Below are positions 10,530 to 19,381 of a DNA stretch of 64,000 nt, one piece after another. Under the pieces are notes generated by a model. That model searched no databases. It was not told the DNA's origin and saw only the letters and a list, made by a program, of their open reading frames with translations. Numbering within the stretch: the stretch's first letter is position 1; every line of letters starts with the position of its first letter. This DNA comes from Catellatospora paridis (GTDB lineage Bacteria > Actinomycetota > Actinomycetes > Mycobacteriales > Micromonosporaceae). The position numbers and the translations under genes were made by a program. Where the stretch lies: contig NZ_ML769313.1 of NCBI RefSeq assembly GCF_009720365.1, positions 232,581 to 296,580 on the forward strand. The letters run 5' to 3'.

Positions 10530-10886
10530 ATGGCCCAGTACGCAGTTCTGATCTACGCCGGCGACTCCGCCCACCACCCCGACGCCACCGCCGCCGACAC
10601 CGCGCCGCACGACCGGCACGCCGAGGAACTGGAGCGGTCCGGCGCGCTGGTGGCCGCATACGCCCTGACGCCCAGAGACCTGGCCACCTCGGTCCGCGGC
10701 GACGTCATCACCGACGGCCCGTTCGTCGACACCAAGGAGATCGTGGCTGGCTTCTACATCCTCGAGGCGCCCGACCTCGACGCCGCGCTCGCGATCGCCC
10801 GGCTCAACCCCGCCTGCCAGGCCGGCGGCGGAGTCGAGGTCCGGCCCGTCGCCGGCGGCGGCTTCGTGCAGCGCCCCGCCGGATGA
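10530..10886 (+). CDS. YCII/DGPF-domain protein
   Basis: The 118-residue protein has the dimeric alpha/beta-barrel YCII fold and the name-giving DGPF motif in ITDGPFVDTKEIVAGFYI (residues ~61-78). DGPF proteins are the standard partners of ECF42 sigma factors and are usually the main targets of that sigma. Their biochemical role is not established. The start is the ATG after GGAAGGCAGCCCGTC. The stop overlaps the sigma start (ATGA), so the two are translationally coupled. Confidence 0.9.
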   Translation: MAQYAVLIYAGDSAHHPDATAADTAPHDRHAEELERSGALVAAYALTPRDLATSVRGDVITDGPFVDTKEIVAGFYILEAPDLDAALAIARLNPACQAGGGVEVRPVAGGGFVQRPAG

Positions 10887-12208
10887 GCGAGCCGACGGCC
10901 GTCACGGCGGCGATCGCCGACGCGCACCGTCGCGAGTGGGCACTGGTGCTCGCCGCGACGGTGCGCGTGGCCGGTGACCTGGACCTGGCCGAGGAGTGCG
11001 TCCAGGAGGCGTACGCCGCGGCGATGCAGAGCTGGACCCGTGACGGGGTGCCGGCCAGCCCGGCGGCGTGGCTGACCACGGCGGCCCGGCGGCGCGCCGT
11101 GGACGCGATCCGGCGCGAGCAGACGCTGCGCTCGAAACTCCCGCTGCTGCTCGAACCCGAGGAGACTGTCGAGGACACCGCCATGAACCGGCCGCTCGAC
11201 GAAGACCTGGACGGACCCGACGACAGCGTGCCCGACGAGCGGCTGCGCCTGATCTTCACCTGCTGCCATCCGGCCCTGGCGCAGGAGGCCCAGGTCGCAC
11301 TGACCCTCCGGCTGGTATGCGGGGTGGCCACCGCCGACGTCGCCAGGGCGTTCCTGGTCTCGGAGCCGACCATGGCAGCACGCCTCACCAGGGCGAAGAA
11401 GAAGATCTCCGGTGCCCGCATCCCCTATCGGGTGCCGCGGCCGGCCGAACTGCCCGACCGCCTGCGGCCGGTCCTCGGCGTGATCCATCTGCTGTTCACC
11501 ACCGGGCACACCGCCCCGTCGGGTGTGGACCTGGTCCGCGCCGACCTGGTGGAACGCGCCCTGCACCTGGCCCGGATGCTGCACGATCTGATGCCCGACG
11601 AGCCCGAGGCACGCGGACTGCTCGCCCTGCTGCTGGTCACCGACGCGCGGCGGGCCACCCGCGTGGACTCCGCGGGCCGGTTGCTGCGCCTTCAGGAGCA
11701 GGACCGCACCCGCTGGGACCGCCGGGCGATGGCCGAGGCACGCGACCTGATCGTGGCCGGGCTGCGCGGCGGTCGGCCCGGGCGGTATGTGCTGCAGGCG
11801 GCGATCGCCTCGCTGTACGCCGAGGCGCCCTCGTACGACGCGACCGATTGGGCACAGGTCGTGGCGCTGTACGACAGGCTGCTGGAGGTGTGGCCCTCAC
11901 CCGTGGTGGCACTGAACCGGACGGTGCCCCTGGCGATGGTCGCCGGACCACGTGCCGCGCTCGCGGAGGTCGACGCATTGGAGCAGCAGGGGAACCTGGC
12001 TGGGTACCAGTACCTGTACGCCGTCAAAGCGGATCTGCTGCGGCGGTCGGGGCAGCTCGGGCAGGCCCGCGAGGCATACGCCCAGGCTTTGGCCCTCACC
12101 GCGAACGAAGCCGAGCGGGCGTTCCTGTCCGAGCGGCTGTCCGAGCCGACCGCCGCGGATGTCGGTGAGGCGGTGACCGGGCGCCATCACGACAGCGCAC
12201 ACGTCTGA
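10883..12208 (+). CDS. ECF42-type RNA polymerase sigma factor with C-terminal TPR-like extension
   Basis: The 441-residue protein has sigma region 2 (DLAEECVQEAYAAAMQSW, then AWLTTAARRRAVDAIRRE) and region 4 (LTLRLVCGVATADVARAFLV, then TMAARLTRAKKKI). A long helical extension (~200-430) follows with repeats such as LAGYQYLYAVKADLLRR. The length and CCHPAL motif mark the ECF42 group, which has no anti-sigma and is instead regulated through the extension. It overlaps the DGPF gene by 4 bp and shares its promoter. The signal is unknown. Confidence 0.93.
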   Translation: MSEPTAVTAAIADAHRREWALVLAATVRVAGDLDLAEECVQEAYAAAMQSWTRDGVPASPAAWLTTAARRRAVDAIRREQTLRSKLPLLLEPEETVEDTAMNRPLDEDLDGPDDSVPDERLRLIFTCCHPALAQEAQVALTLRLVCGVATADVARAFLVSEPTMAARLTRAKKKISGARIPYRVPRPAELPDRLRPVLGVIHLLFTTGHTAPSGVDLVRADLVERALHLARMLHDLMPDEPEARGLLALLLVTDARRATRVDSAGRLLRLQEQDRTRWDRRAMAEARDLIVAGLRGGRPGRYVLQAAIASLYAEAPSYDATDWAQVVALYDRLLEVWPSPVVALNRTVPLAMVAGPRAALAEVDALEQQGNLAGYQYLYAVKADLLRRSGQLGQAREAYAQALALTANEAERAFLSERLSEPTAADVGEAVTGRHHDSAHV

Positions 12209-12273
12209 CGCGTACCATGGCGCCGCACTTCCAGGCATGCCCGCGAGGACAGGCTGAGGTTTAGGGGGAACCC

Positions 12274-12963
12274 ATGCGGATCCTGGTCGCCGAGGACGAC
12301 ACGGCAGTCCGTGACTCGCTCGCGCGCAGTCTCCGATTCGAAGGCTATGCCGTCGACGTCGCCTGGGACGGAGCGCAAGCACTGGCTTCCGTGCTCGCCG
12401 CCGAACCTGACGCGCTCGTGCTCGACGTGATGATGCCCGAGGTCGACGGACTCGACGTCTGCCGGTCACTGCGCGAGCAGGGCATCGTCGTCCCCGTGCT
12501 GATGCTGACCGCCCGCGACAGCGTCGGTGACCGGGTCGCCGGCCTCGACGCCGGAGCCGACGACTACCTGGTGAAACCGTTCGCGTTGCAGGAGTTGCTC
12601 GCCCGGCTGCGGGCGCTGCTGCGCCGCGCGGTGCTCACCGGCGTGCCCAGCAACGACGGGCCGCTGCGCTTCGCCGGGATCACCCTCGACCCCGTCACCC
12701 GGGAGGTGACCGCCGACGGCCGGGCCGTCCGGCTGACCCGCACGGAATTCAGCATCCTGGAGGTGTTCCTGCGCCACCCACGCCAGGTGCTGAGCAGGTC
12801 GACGCTCTTCGAGCAGGTGTGGGGATGCGACCTAGGCGAGAACTCCAACAGCCTGCACGTGTACGTGGGCTACCTGCGCCGCAAACTTGAAGCCGCAGGC
12901 CAGGACCGGCTGCTGCACACGGTGCGCGGCGTCGGCTACGTGCTGCGCGAGACACCGCTGTGA
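12274..12963 (+). CDS. OmpR-family response regulator
   Basis: The 229-residue regulator has a receiver domain (1-115; acidic pocket EDD at 7-9, phospho-acceptor Asp51 in [11 protein letters not shown], Lys in VKPF). A winged-helix DNA-binding domain (~130-225) contains [16 protein letters not shown] and the [12 protein letters not shown] wing region. TTTAGGGGGAACCC precedes the ATG. The stop overlaps the kinase start (GTGA). The pair resembles MprAB/TcrXY in layout. Confidence 0.95.
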   Translation: MRILVAEDDTAVRDSLARSLRFEGYAVDVAWDGAQALASVLAAEPDALVLDVMMPEVDGLDVCRSLREQGIVVPVLMLTARDSVGDRVAGLDAGADDYLVKPFALQELLARLRALLRRAVLTGVPSNDGPLRFAGITLDPVTREVTADGRAVRLTRTEFSILEVFLRHPRQVLSRSTLFEQVWGCDLGENSNSLHVYVGYLRRKLEAAGQDRLLHTVRGVGYVLRETPL

Positions 12964-14330
12964 GCCTCACCAACCGGCTCAGCGTCATCGCCGCCCTCGC
13001 GGTCGCGGTCGCGGTCGTGGCGGTCAGCGGGCTGGCGTTCCTGCTCGTCCGCGAGGAGCTGTACCGGCAGCTGGACGCCCAACTCGACGCCGACGCCCGC
13101 ACGATCGCAGCGCAGCCGGAACAGTGGATGGCGAAAGCGCCCGTGAAACCGGCATTCCCCGGCGTGTTCCCAGGTGACCGGCGCGGCTTCGACAAAGGCG
13201 ACATCGGCCCGCAGTGGCAGATCATCTCGATCAAAGGCGTCGCCAACACCTCTGCCCTGCCGATCACCGAGGCCACCCTCGCCGTGCTCAACGGCCGCGC
13301 GGTACGCAGCCGGGAAACGGTCCCCGTCGACGGCGCGCAGCTGCGGATGGTGACCCTGCGCCTGGACGAGCGTGGCACCATCCAGGTGGCCCAGCCACTC
13401 GACCCGCTCAACAACACGCTGCGCAGGTTGGCGCTGCTCCTGGCGTTGGGCTGCCTCGGTGGCGCTGCGCTGGCAGCGCTGCTCGGGCGCAGTGTCGCCC
13501 GCGCGGGCCTGGCGCCCATCCACCAGCTGACCGGGGCGGTGGAGAAGGTGGCCGCGACCCGGGACCTGCAGACCGCGATCCCGGTGCACGGCAGGGACGA
13601 AGTCGCCCGCCTGGCAGGGGCGTTCAACGGGATGCTCGCCGCGCTCACGGCTTCCCGCGCCGCGCAGCGGGCGCTGGTCGAGGATGCCGGGCACGAGCTG
13701 CGGACCCCGCTGACGAGCCTGCGTACCAACATCGAGCTGCTGGTGCGGGCAGAAGCGGATACCGAGCGGGTGCTGCCGGCGCAGGACCGGGTCCGGCTGA
13801 TGCAGGACCTGGAGACGCAGGTGGTAGAGCTGACACAGCTCACCAATGAACTGGTGGATCTGGCGCGGGAGGAGACGAGCCCGGAACAGGCCGAGCTGGT
13901 CGACCTGGCAGACGTGGTCGCCGCCGCGATCGACAGGGCGCGCAGCCGCACCGCGGTCCCGATCGATGCGGACCTGGTGACGGCCGAGCTGACGGGTCGT
14001 CCGGGCGCGTTGGAACGGATGGTCCTGAACCTGCTCGACAACGCTGCGAAGTGGAGCCCGGTAGGCGGCCGGGTGGGTGTGCGCCTACGTGAGCGTGGTG
14101 CGCAGATCGAACTGACCGTCGTGGACGAGGGACCGGGCATCGACGACGCGGATCGGCCGCGGGTGTTCGAGCGGTTCTACCGGTCGGCCGCGGCCAGGGC
14201 GATGCCTGGCTCCGGGCTGGGGCTGGCCATCGTCGCGCAGACCGTGGCGCAGCACGGGGGCGCGGTGACGGCCGAGCGGGCGCCGGCGGGCGGTGCTCTG
14301 TTGCGCGTGCTGCTGCCGTCGAATTCATAG
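12960..14330 (+). CDS. Sensor histidine kinase (MprB-like layout)
   Basis: The 456-residue kinase has one transmembrane helix (~10-30), an extracytoplasmic sensor (~31-155), a second helix (~157-177), HAMP, and HisKA with His245 in [11 protein letters not shown]. The ATPase domain has [12 protein letters not shown] (N box), DEGPGI (G1) and GSGLGLAIV (G2). It should phosphorylate the regulator encoded just upstream. The small membrane protein 56 bp downstream may be part of the same unit or a target. Confidence 0.94.
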   Translation: MSLTNRLSVIAALAVAVAVVAVSGLAFLLVREELYRQLDAQLDADARTIAAQPEQWMAKAPVKPAFPGVFPGDRRGFDKGDIGPQWQIISIKGVANTSALPITEATLAVLNGRAVRSRETVPVDGAQLRMVTLRLDERGTIQVAQPLDPLNNTLRRLALLLALGCLGGAALAALLGRSVARAGLAPIHQLTGAVEKVAATRDLQTAIPVHGRDEVARLAGAFNGMLAALTASRAAQRALVEDAGHELRTPLTSLRTNIELLVRAEADTERVLPAQDRVRLMQDLETQVVELTQLTNELVDLAREETSPEQAELVDLADVVAAAIDRARSRTAVPIDADLVTAELTGRPGALERMVLNLLDNAAKWSPVGGRVGVRLRERGAQIELTVVDEGPGIDDADRPRVFERFYRSAAARAMPGSGLGLAIVAQTVAQHGGAVTAERAPAGGALLRVLLPSNS

Positions 14331-14386
14331 GAAGTTCTTAACCAACTGATCAGCCCTACTTAGTTGCCTGCGTCATCGTGTGCTGC

Positions 14387-14845
14387 ATGACAACTGAGCC
14401 TGACAAGGCACCGGCCGCGGAGCCTTCCACCGAGCCGTCTGCCGAACCTTCGGCGCCCGCGGCCGCACCCGCTGCAACTGCTCCGGCCACCCCGGCTCGG
14501 CGGCGGCCGTCCGGCAAGTTCGTCCTGGCGTTGACCGGGGCGTTTCTCGCCGGTGCGGTCTGCACCGGATGTGTGGGTATCGCGGCCGCGTTCGTGGTGG
14601 GACACGGTCACGACCACCGCGGGTTCGAGGGCGATCATCCGAAGATCGAGCGGATGTTCCCGGACCGCGGCGGCTGGAAGGGCGGTGAGGTCCGGCCCGG
14701 TGACGGACGGACCCGGGAGAAGCTGGAGTGGCCGGGGGCTCCGGACCAAGGCGTCTGGCCGCTGCCTGGTGGCAAGCCGGGCCTGCCGGCGGTCCCCGCA
14801 CCCGAGCAGAAGCCTCCGTCACCGGCGCCGTCTGCGACGTCCTGA
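14387..14845 (+). CDS. Single-pass membrane protein, Pro-rich
   Basis: The 152-residue protein has an acidic Pro/Ala/Glu-rich cytoplasmic head (1-40), a basic stop-transfer cluster (ARRRPSGK) and one transmembrane segment (~46-72). The outer tail is rich in Gly, Pro and charged residues and begins GHGHDHRG, a possible metal-binding patch. It lies just after the two-component genes on the same strand and is followed by a terminator, so it probably belongs to their regulon. No family was recognised. Confidence 0.65.
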   Translation: MTTEPDKAPAAEPSTEPSAEPSAPAAAPAATAPATPARRRPSGKFVLALTGAFLAGAVCTGCVGIAAAFVVGHGHDHRGFEGDHPKIERMFPDRGGWKGGEVRPGDGRTREKLEWPGAPDQGVWPLPGGKPGLPAVPAPEQKPPSPAPSATS

Positions 14846-14870
14846 CTGGTAAGCGCGTGCAGCAACCCAA

Positions 14871-14897
14871 GGCCGGGTCGGCACGGCCGACCCGGCC
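14871..14897 (+). terminator. Hairpin terminator
   Basis: GGCCGGGTCGGC pairs with GCCGACCCGGCC, 12 bp perfect, with a 3-base loop. It ends the two-component/membrane protein unit and faces the convergent PadR gene. Confidence 0.75.
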
Positions 14898-14948
14898 CCG
14901 GTCACTCACTTCGGGGTTGCCCGCTGGTGCGTCTCAGCGCTGTAGAAG

Positions 14949-15476
14949 TCAGGTCGCGGGTCGGTGCAGAGCTGTTCGCTGGGCGGGCAGCTGATGAAGC
15001 CAGACCACCATTGCGCGGGTGACCTCCTGGTCGAATGCCACGCGGGCGGCCTCTGCGGGGGAGGGGCGTTCGGCTGCCCGTCGACCTTGCCGCAGACGCA
15101 TCAGCGCCAGTGCGCGAAAGACGAATTCGTCGAAGTCTGCCTGCTCGGCGGCGTCGAGGGCGAGCAGCCCCTGGGCGAGGATGTCCTCCGGGGTCGAGCC
15201 GGCTTCGACGTTGATCAACCTGGCCTTCTGCCGTTGGCGGCCGGCTTCGGTCAGGGTGAGCAGCGTACGGTTGGCGGTGCGGGTGGACGCGGGCGCGGAT
15301 CGGTCCTCGACGAGGTGGCCGGTGCGGCGCAGTCGATTGACCGCCGCGAGCACGCGGCCCAGGTCGACCGTGTGCTGGCCGCCGAAGGTGCGCTGGTGGC
15401 GGGCGTGCAGGTCGAATGCGGTGGCGGGACGCTGGTGCAGTAGGACGAGAAGTATGTCTTCCAGTGCAAGCGCCAT
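14949..15476 (-). CDS. PadR-family transcriptional regulator
   Basis: The 175-residue product has the PadR N-terminal winged helix (MALALEDILLVLLHQRPATA; then DLGRVLAAVNRLRRTGHLVE) and a helical C-terminal dimerisation domain (~105-165). GGGGG precedes the ATG. A perfect 9-bp dyad lies 15 bp upstream of the start, as expected for an autoregulated PadR protein. No target permease or transporter is attached, so the controlled function is not visible here. Confidence 0.85.
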   Translation of the reverse strand: MALALEDILLVLLHQRPATAFDLHARHQRTFGGQHTVDLGRVLAAVNRLRRTGHLVEDRSAPASTRTANRTLLTLTEAGRQRQKARLINVEAGSTPEDILAQGLLALDAAEQADFDEFVFRALALMRLRQGRRAAERPSPAEAARVAFDQEVTRAMVVWLHQLPAQRTALHRPAT

Positions 15477-15490
15477 GACCAGCCCCCTTC

Positions 15491-15513
15491 AACTTCTACG
15501 GCGTGTAGAAGTT
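15491..15513. promoter_or_regulatory. PadR operator
   Basis: AACTTCTAC-ggcgt-GTAGAAGTT is a perfect 9-bp dyad around five bases. It sits immediately upstream of the PadR gene, between its start and the BlaI gene end. Confidence 0.8.
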
Positions 15514-15561
15514 AACAGAGGCCGCCTTAACGTGCAGGTGGAGTATGTGCTGCTGGCAGAC

Positions 15562-15966
15562 CTAGTCGAGCTTGTCGCGCAGCAGTTCTCGCAGGATCTG
15601 CTCGTCTTCGGCGTCGAGGCCGCCGACGAAGCGCCGCAGCACCGAACTGCGGTCGGATTCCGCGTCAAGCAGCCTGGTCATGCGGTCGGCGACCAGCCCG
15701 GCGGCGTCCCGCACCGCGGCGTAGCGGTAGGCGCGCCCGTCACGTCGGCGGATCACCGCGCCCTTGGTGTGCAGGCGCGTCAAGATAGTCACCACGGTGC
15801 TGTACGACACGTCCGCGCGCGGAGCCAGTCGGTCACGGACCTCGCCCGGGGTCAGCGCCAGGCCGGCATCGGTCAGGACGGTGATGATCTGGGACTCCAG
15901 CTGCCCGGACCGACGACGACCGGGGTCGGCGGCATCATGGCCGGTGTCTGGTCTGGTCGCGCTCAT
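15562..15966 (-). CDS. BlaI/MecI-family repressor (module 1)
   Basis: The 134-residue repressor has the BlaI winged helix: QLESQIITVLTDAGLALTPG, then VSYSTVVTILTRLHTKGAV and the wing RRDGRAYRYAAV. The C-terminal helices (~85-130) form the dimer. Starts at 15966 (ATG) and a TTG at 15990 are both possible; the ATG gives the usual length. It lies 57 bp downstream of an M56 protease gene on the same strand. In the classic system such a protease inactivates BlaI upon a signal. Confidence 0.85.
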   Translation of the reverse strand: MSATRPDTGHDAADPGRRRSGQLESQIITVLTDAGLALTPGEVRDRLAPRADVSYSTVVTILTRLHTKGAVIRRRDGRAYRYAAVRDAAGLVADRMTRLLDAESDRSSVLRRFVGGLDAEDEQILRELLRDKLD

Positions 15967-16023
15967 CAGCACCGACTCTATCGCTGCCAAGGATCGTGGC
16001 CGCGGTGCGGCGGGCGGGGAGTG

Positions 16024-16926
16024 TCAGTGCCCGGTGCCGGCTTTGGCGATCAGTTCGACCAGGTCCACGGTCGCCTCGATCGTCCAGACCAGCGACGACG
16101 CGGCCAGCAGGAGGGGGATGAGTCGCCAGTGCGAGGTGCCGAGCCGTGGTGGATCGAGCAGGCTCGCGACGCGCTGTGGGACGGTGCCGCCACGGCCGGC
16201 CGCGTGCAGACCGAGCCTGATCGCCGGGGTTGCCGCCAGTGCTGCCCGACCGATCGCGTGAGCGACGGTTCGGCGGCTTCCGACAGCTTGCGCGGCCTGC
16301 TCATCGGCGGCGCGTTCGACCAGGAAGCCGACGTGTCGGGCCACCCACCACAACGCGGGGTGGGCGACGCGGGCCATGTCGGCGATCGCGACCAGGCGGT
16401 GGTGGCCAGCGGCGAGATGGGCCTGCTCATGCGCGATCACCGCGTCGAGTTGCGTGGCGCTGAGGCGCTCGCGCATGCCGGTCGTGACGACGATGCGGCC
16501 GGGCCGACCGGGCACGGCGAACGCCTCCGGGCGATCGTCGGGCAGCATGAGCACCGTGGCCGTGCCATCGGTGAAGCGGCGCGCCTGCGCCAGGACAAGC
16601 CGGTGTCGGCACGCTTTGACGGACACCGCCACGACCGAGGCGGTCAAGAGCACCACACTGAGGATCGGCACCCAGGCCACATGCTCCGTGTCCGCGTAGA
16701 CCGTGTGCGCCGACCACCCGAACAGGGCGCCGACGGCGGGCAGCTGCGCGACGGCCTTGACCGTGAACACCAGGAGATTGGCGATGCTCGCGGCCGCCGT
16801 CGCGCCAGCCGACCACGCCACAGCGTGCGCGGCCCGGCCAGGCGCAAGCCGGTCGGCTGTCAGCCGGATGGCGATGCTGACCAGCACGGGAGCGACGATC
16901 ACGGACCAGACGAAATGATCGAACAC
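16024..16926 (-). CDS. M56-family (BlaR1-like) membrane metalloprotease (module 1)
   Basis: The 300-residue protein has several transmembrane helices (N-terminal ~1-110 and one near 275-295). The zinc protease motif HEQAH lies in LDAVIAHEQAHLAAGHHRL, followed by a downstream acidic helix (VERAADEQAAQ) that supplies the third ligand. It lacks the penicillin-binding sensor domain of true BlaR1, as do many actinobacterial homologues. Its likely job is intramembrane cleavage of the BlaI partner. The gene order is protease then repressor. Confidence 0.85.
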   Translation of the reverse strand: MFDHFVWSVIVAPVLVSIAIRLTADRLAPGRAAHAVAWSAGATAAASIANLLVFTVKAVAQLPAVGALFGWSAHTVYADTEHVAWVPILSVVLLTASVVAVSVKACRHRLVLAQARRFTDGTATVLMLPDDRPEAFAVPGRPGRIVVTTGMRERLSATQLDAVIAHEQAHLAAGHHRLVAIADMARVAHPALWWVARHVGFLVERAADEQAAQAVGSRRTVAHAIGRAALAATPAIRLGLHAAGRGGTVPQRVASLLDPPRLGTSHWRLIPLLLAASSLVWTIEATVDLVELIAKAGTGH

Positions 16927-17152
16927 AACTCACCTCCCGCCGCATGCCGGGTCGAGTCTGCCACGTCGGAGCTGGTGGCCAGTAACGCGGCGAGTCGGTT
17001 GGGCATCGGCCGGCTGGGCCACCCGGCTGGGCGTCGGGCGGACCGGCCCGTCAGAACACTTCGGCTCGGTCGTCGTTGACCCGTGCGGGGGCTGCCGCTG
17101 CGGCCGCTTCACCACGTGACCAGCTGACGACGACGCCCAGATTTGGTTCGAG

Positions 17153-17533
17153 ATGAGTGACATCGACAGTCGTAGACGTGCCGCAGGCGAACTGGAAGGC
17201 CAGGTGATGAGCGTCCTGTGGGCGGCGGGCCGGTCCATGATCCCGGCTGAGGTGCAGGCGGAGCTGGATCCGGCGCCGGCCTACAACACGGTGCAGACGA
17301 TCCTGATCCGGCTCGTGGACAAGCAGCTCGTGCGTCGCAGCCGGGTCGGCAGGGCGCATGCGTACGAGCCGGTGCGCAGCGAAGCCGACGCGGCCGCCGC
17401 GCAGCTGCGCGCCACGCTCAGCGGCGTCGGTGACCGAGGGCTGACCCTGCAGCGTTTCGCCGAGACCCTCGACGACGCCGAGGCGCAGGTGCTGCGGCAG
17501 CTGCTGGCCGAGGCCCGCCGGGTGGACAGGTGA
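17153..17533 (+). CDS. BlaI/MecI-family repressor (module 2)
   Basis: The 126-residue repressor has LEGQVMSVLWAAGRSMIPAE, then the recognition helix APAYNTVQTILIRLVDKQLV and the wing RSRVGRAHAYEPV. It is more canonical than module 1 (it keeps the YNTVQTIL pattern). The stop overlaps the protease start (GTGA). It is divergent from module 1; the 226-bp gap between them contains no dyad I could recognise. Confidence 0.9.
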   Translation: MSDIDSRRRAAGELEGQVMSVLWAAGRSMIPAEVQAELDPAPAYNTVQTILIRLVDKQLVRRSRVGRAHAYEPVRSEADAAAAQLRATLSGVGDRGLTLQRFAETLDDAEAQVLRQLLAEARRVDR

Positions 17534-18423
17534 GGCTCTGGGTGTATCTGCCCCTGGCGCTGTCGGCGCTGCTGCCGTACGCGGCCAGGGTCACGGCGGG
17601 CCGGGTGGCGCCGTCGGTCGCCGTGCGCACCGTCGCCGCGGCGGCAGCGGCGGCGGCCAGCGGATTCGTGTGCTGCCTGGCACTGCTGGCGTTGACGCTG
17701 TTCGACGACCTGCCGCCGCTCTGGGAGTTCGACGATCGTCCGGAGCTGGGGCTGCCGAAGCCGGTGCCGGGCATGATCGCTCTTGGTGCCGCGCTGTTGT
17801 TGCTGTTCGGCGCCGTTCGGCTGGTTCGCGACGTGCGCTCCCGCCGACGTGTGCTGCGTGAGCTGCGCGCAGCGGGTACGCCGAACGCAGGGTTGGTGGT
17901 GGCGGACTGGGCGGAGCCGTTCGCGGTGGCGGTGCCGGGCCGGCCCGGGCATGTGCTGGTCACCTCGGGCATGTTGCGGGTGCTGAGCCCGCAGGAGCAG
18001 CGGGTGCTGTTCGCGCACGAGAACGCGCACCTGCGCCGCCGCCATCACCGGTGGGTGACGGTCTCGAGCTGGGCGGCGGCGTTGAATCCTCTGGTGAGCC
18101 CGATGGCGGTGCTGGTGGGCCGTCTGGTGGAGCGGTGGGCCGACGAGGATGCCGCGGTCGTGGTCGGTGACCGGCGTCTGGTGGCGCAGGCGGTGGCGAG
18201 GGCGTCGTTGGCGGGTCGGCGGCGGCAGGTCGCTCCGGCCATGGGCATGAGCGGTTCCGGTGCGGTCGAGCGGGTGCTGGCGATGCAGCGTCCGCGCCAG
18301 GCCAGCCGCTGGCAGGCGCTGGTCGGCGTGGCTGCGCTGTGCCTGATGGTGCTGGTGGCCACGGCGGTGGCCGCGGTCGAGTTCGCCGATGTCGCCCGCG
18401 CGTGGATCAGCATGGTGGCGTGA
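17530..18423 (+). CDS. M56-family (BlaR1-like) membrane metalloprotease (module 2)
   Basis: The 297-residue membrane protease has helices at ~1-25, ~35-60 and ~80-100 and one at the C-terminus. The motif HENAH lies in QRVLFAHENAHLRRRHHRW, and VERWADEDAAV gives the third metal ligand. It has no sensor domain. It is translationally coupled to its BlaI, the reverse of the order in module 1. It is convergent with the phosphatase gene, with only 13 bp between them and no hairpin. Confidence 0.88.
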   Translation: MRLWVYLPLALSALLPYAARVTAGRVAPSVAVRTVAAAAAAAASGFVCCLALLALTLFDDLPPLWEFDDRPELGLPKPVPGMIALGAALLLLFGAVRLVRDVRSRRRVLRELRAAGTPNAGLVVADWAEPFAVAVPGRPGHVLVTSGMLRVLSPQEQRVLFAHENAHLRRRHHRWVTVSSWAAALNPLVSPMAVLVGRLVERWADEDAAVVVGDRRLVAQAVARASLAGRRRQVAPAMGMSGSGAVERVLAMQRPRQASRWQALVGVAALCLMVLVATAVAAVEFADVARAWISMVA

Positions 18424-18436
18424 TCGCCGCGGCGGG

Positions 18437-19381
18437 TCAGTGGCAGTCGCCCGAACCGGAGTCGGCGTATGCGGCGTCAGGCTGGCCGACGAACTGCCAC
18501 TGGTAGGAGCCCGCGCCCAGGGTCAGTTTGAGGACGCCGTACGTCCTGTCGTCGCGGGTCTCGGAGTTCGCGGCCACCTCGTCGCCGAACCGGTAGAGGC
18601 TCGCGCCGCCGGTGCCGACCACGAACTGGCGGATGCCCCGGTGGTCGTCGCGTGTGCCGGCGGGGTCCTGCGGTGCGAAGCGCTCGTAGTGGTGATTGTG
18701 GGCGGTGAGCACGAGCTCGGCGCCGTGGTCGAAGAGGATCTGGTAGAGCGGACGCATCCGCGGCTCTGCGGTGTGTTTGCCGCCGGAGGTGAACAGCGGA
18801 TGGTGCCACATCGCGACGGTGCAGGCCGCCGGCTGGTTGTCGAGGGTTGTTCTGAGCCATCTGGCCTGCGCGGAGTCCGGGCCGCAGTCGACCTGGTCGC
18901 ACTGGCTGTTGAGGACGAGCACCAGCCAGCCCGCGATGCGGTAGCTGTACCAGCCTTCGCCGTGCTTGCCGACGTCGGCGCCGAAGTAGTCGTAGTAGGC
19001 CTTGCCGTCGGCTTTGCGCAGGTCATGGTTGCCGAGGACGGGCCGGGTGCGGTCGCGGTGCCGCCCCCAGTGGGGGTCGTAGCAGCGACGGAACTGCTTG
19101 GCCGAACCGTCCATGTAGGCGTTGTCGCCCAGCGTGAAGACGGTCCCCGGGATGTCGTCGAGCAGCTCTGCGGTGATCTCGTCCCCGCCGCTGGTGCAAC
19201 TGGCGATGTCGCCGGCGCCGACCAGCACCGGCGGCCCGGTCTCCCGATCGCCGCCGAACGCGACGACGGTTCCCGCCAGCAGCACTGCGGCGATCAGCGA
19301 CGCTCGTCCGGCCACGCCGCCGAGGAAACGCCGGAAGCGGTGGGCCGGCGGGTCGAACGGCGCGGGTGCCGTGGGGCTCAT
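18437..19381 (-). CDS. Secreted or membrane-anchored metallophosphoesterase
   Basis: The 314-residue protein has an N-terminal transmembrane or signal segment (~22-42) and a calcineurin-like fold. The metal motifs are all visible: GDIASC, TLGDNAYMDG, VLGNHD, WHHPLF and LTAHNHHYER. This is the purple-acid-phosphatase-like class that hydrolyses phosphomonoesters outside the membrane. Five Cys, including CDQVDCG, suggest disulfides in the exported domain. Its start overlaps the stop of the MFS gene, so they form a two-gene operon; a carrier for a product or substrate is plausible. Confidence 0.88.
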   Translation of the reverse strand: MSPTAPAPFDPPAHRFRRFLGGVAGRASLIAAVLLAGTVVAFGGDRETGPPVLVGAGDIASCTSGGDEITAELLDDIPGTVFTLGDNAYMDGSAKQFRRCYDPHWGRHRDRTRPVLGNHDLRKADGKAYYDYFGADVGKHGEGWYSYRIAGWLVLVLNSQCDQVDCGPDSAQARWLRTTLDNQPAACTVAMWHHPLFTSGGKHTAEPRMRPLYQILFDHGAELVLTAHNHHYERFAPQDPAGTRDDHRGIRQFVVGTGGASLYRFGDEVAANSETRDDRTYGVLKLTLGAGSYQWQFVGQPDAAYADSGSGDCH

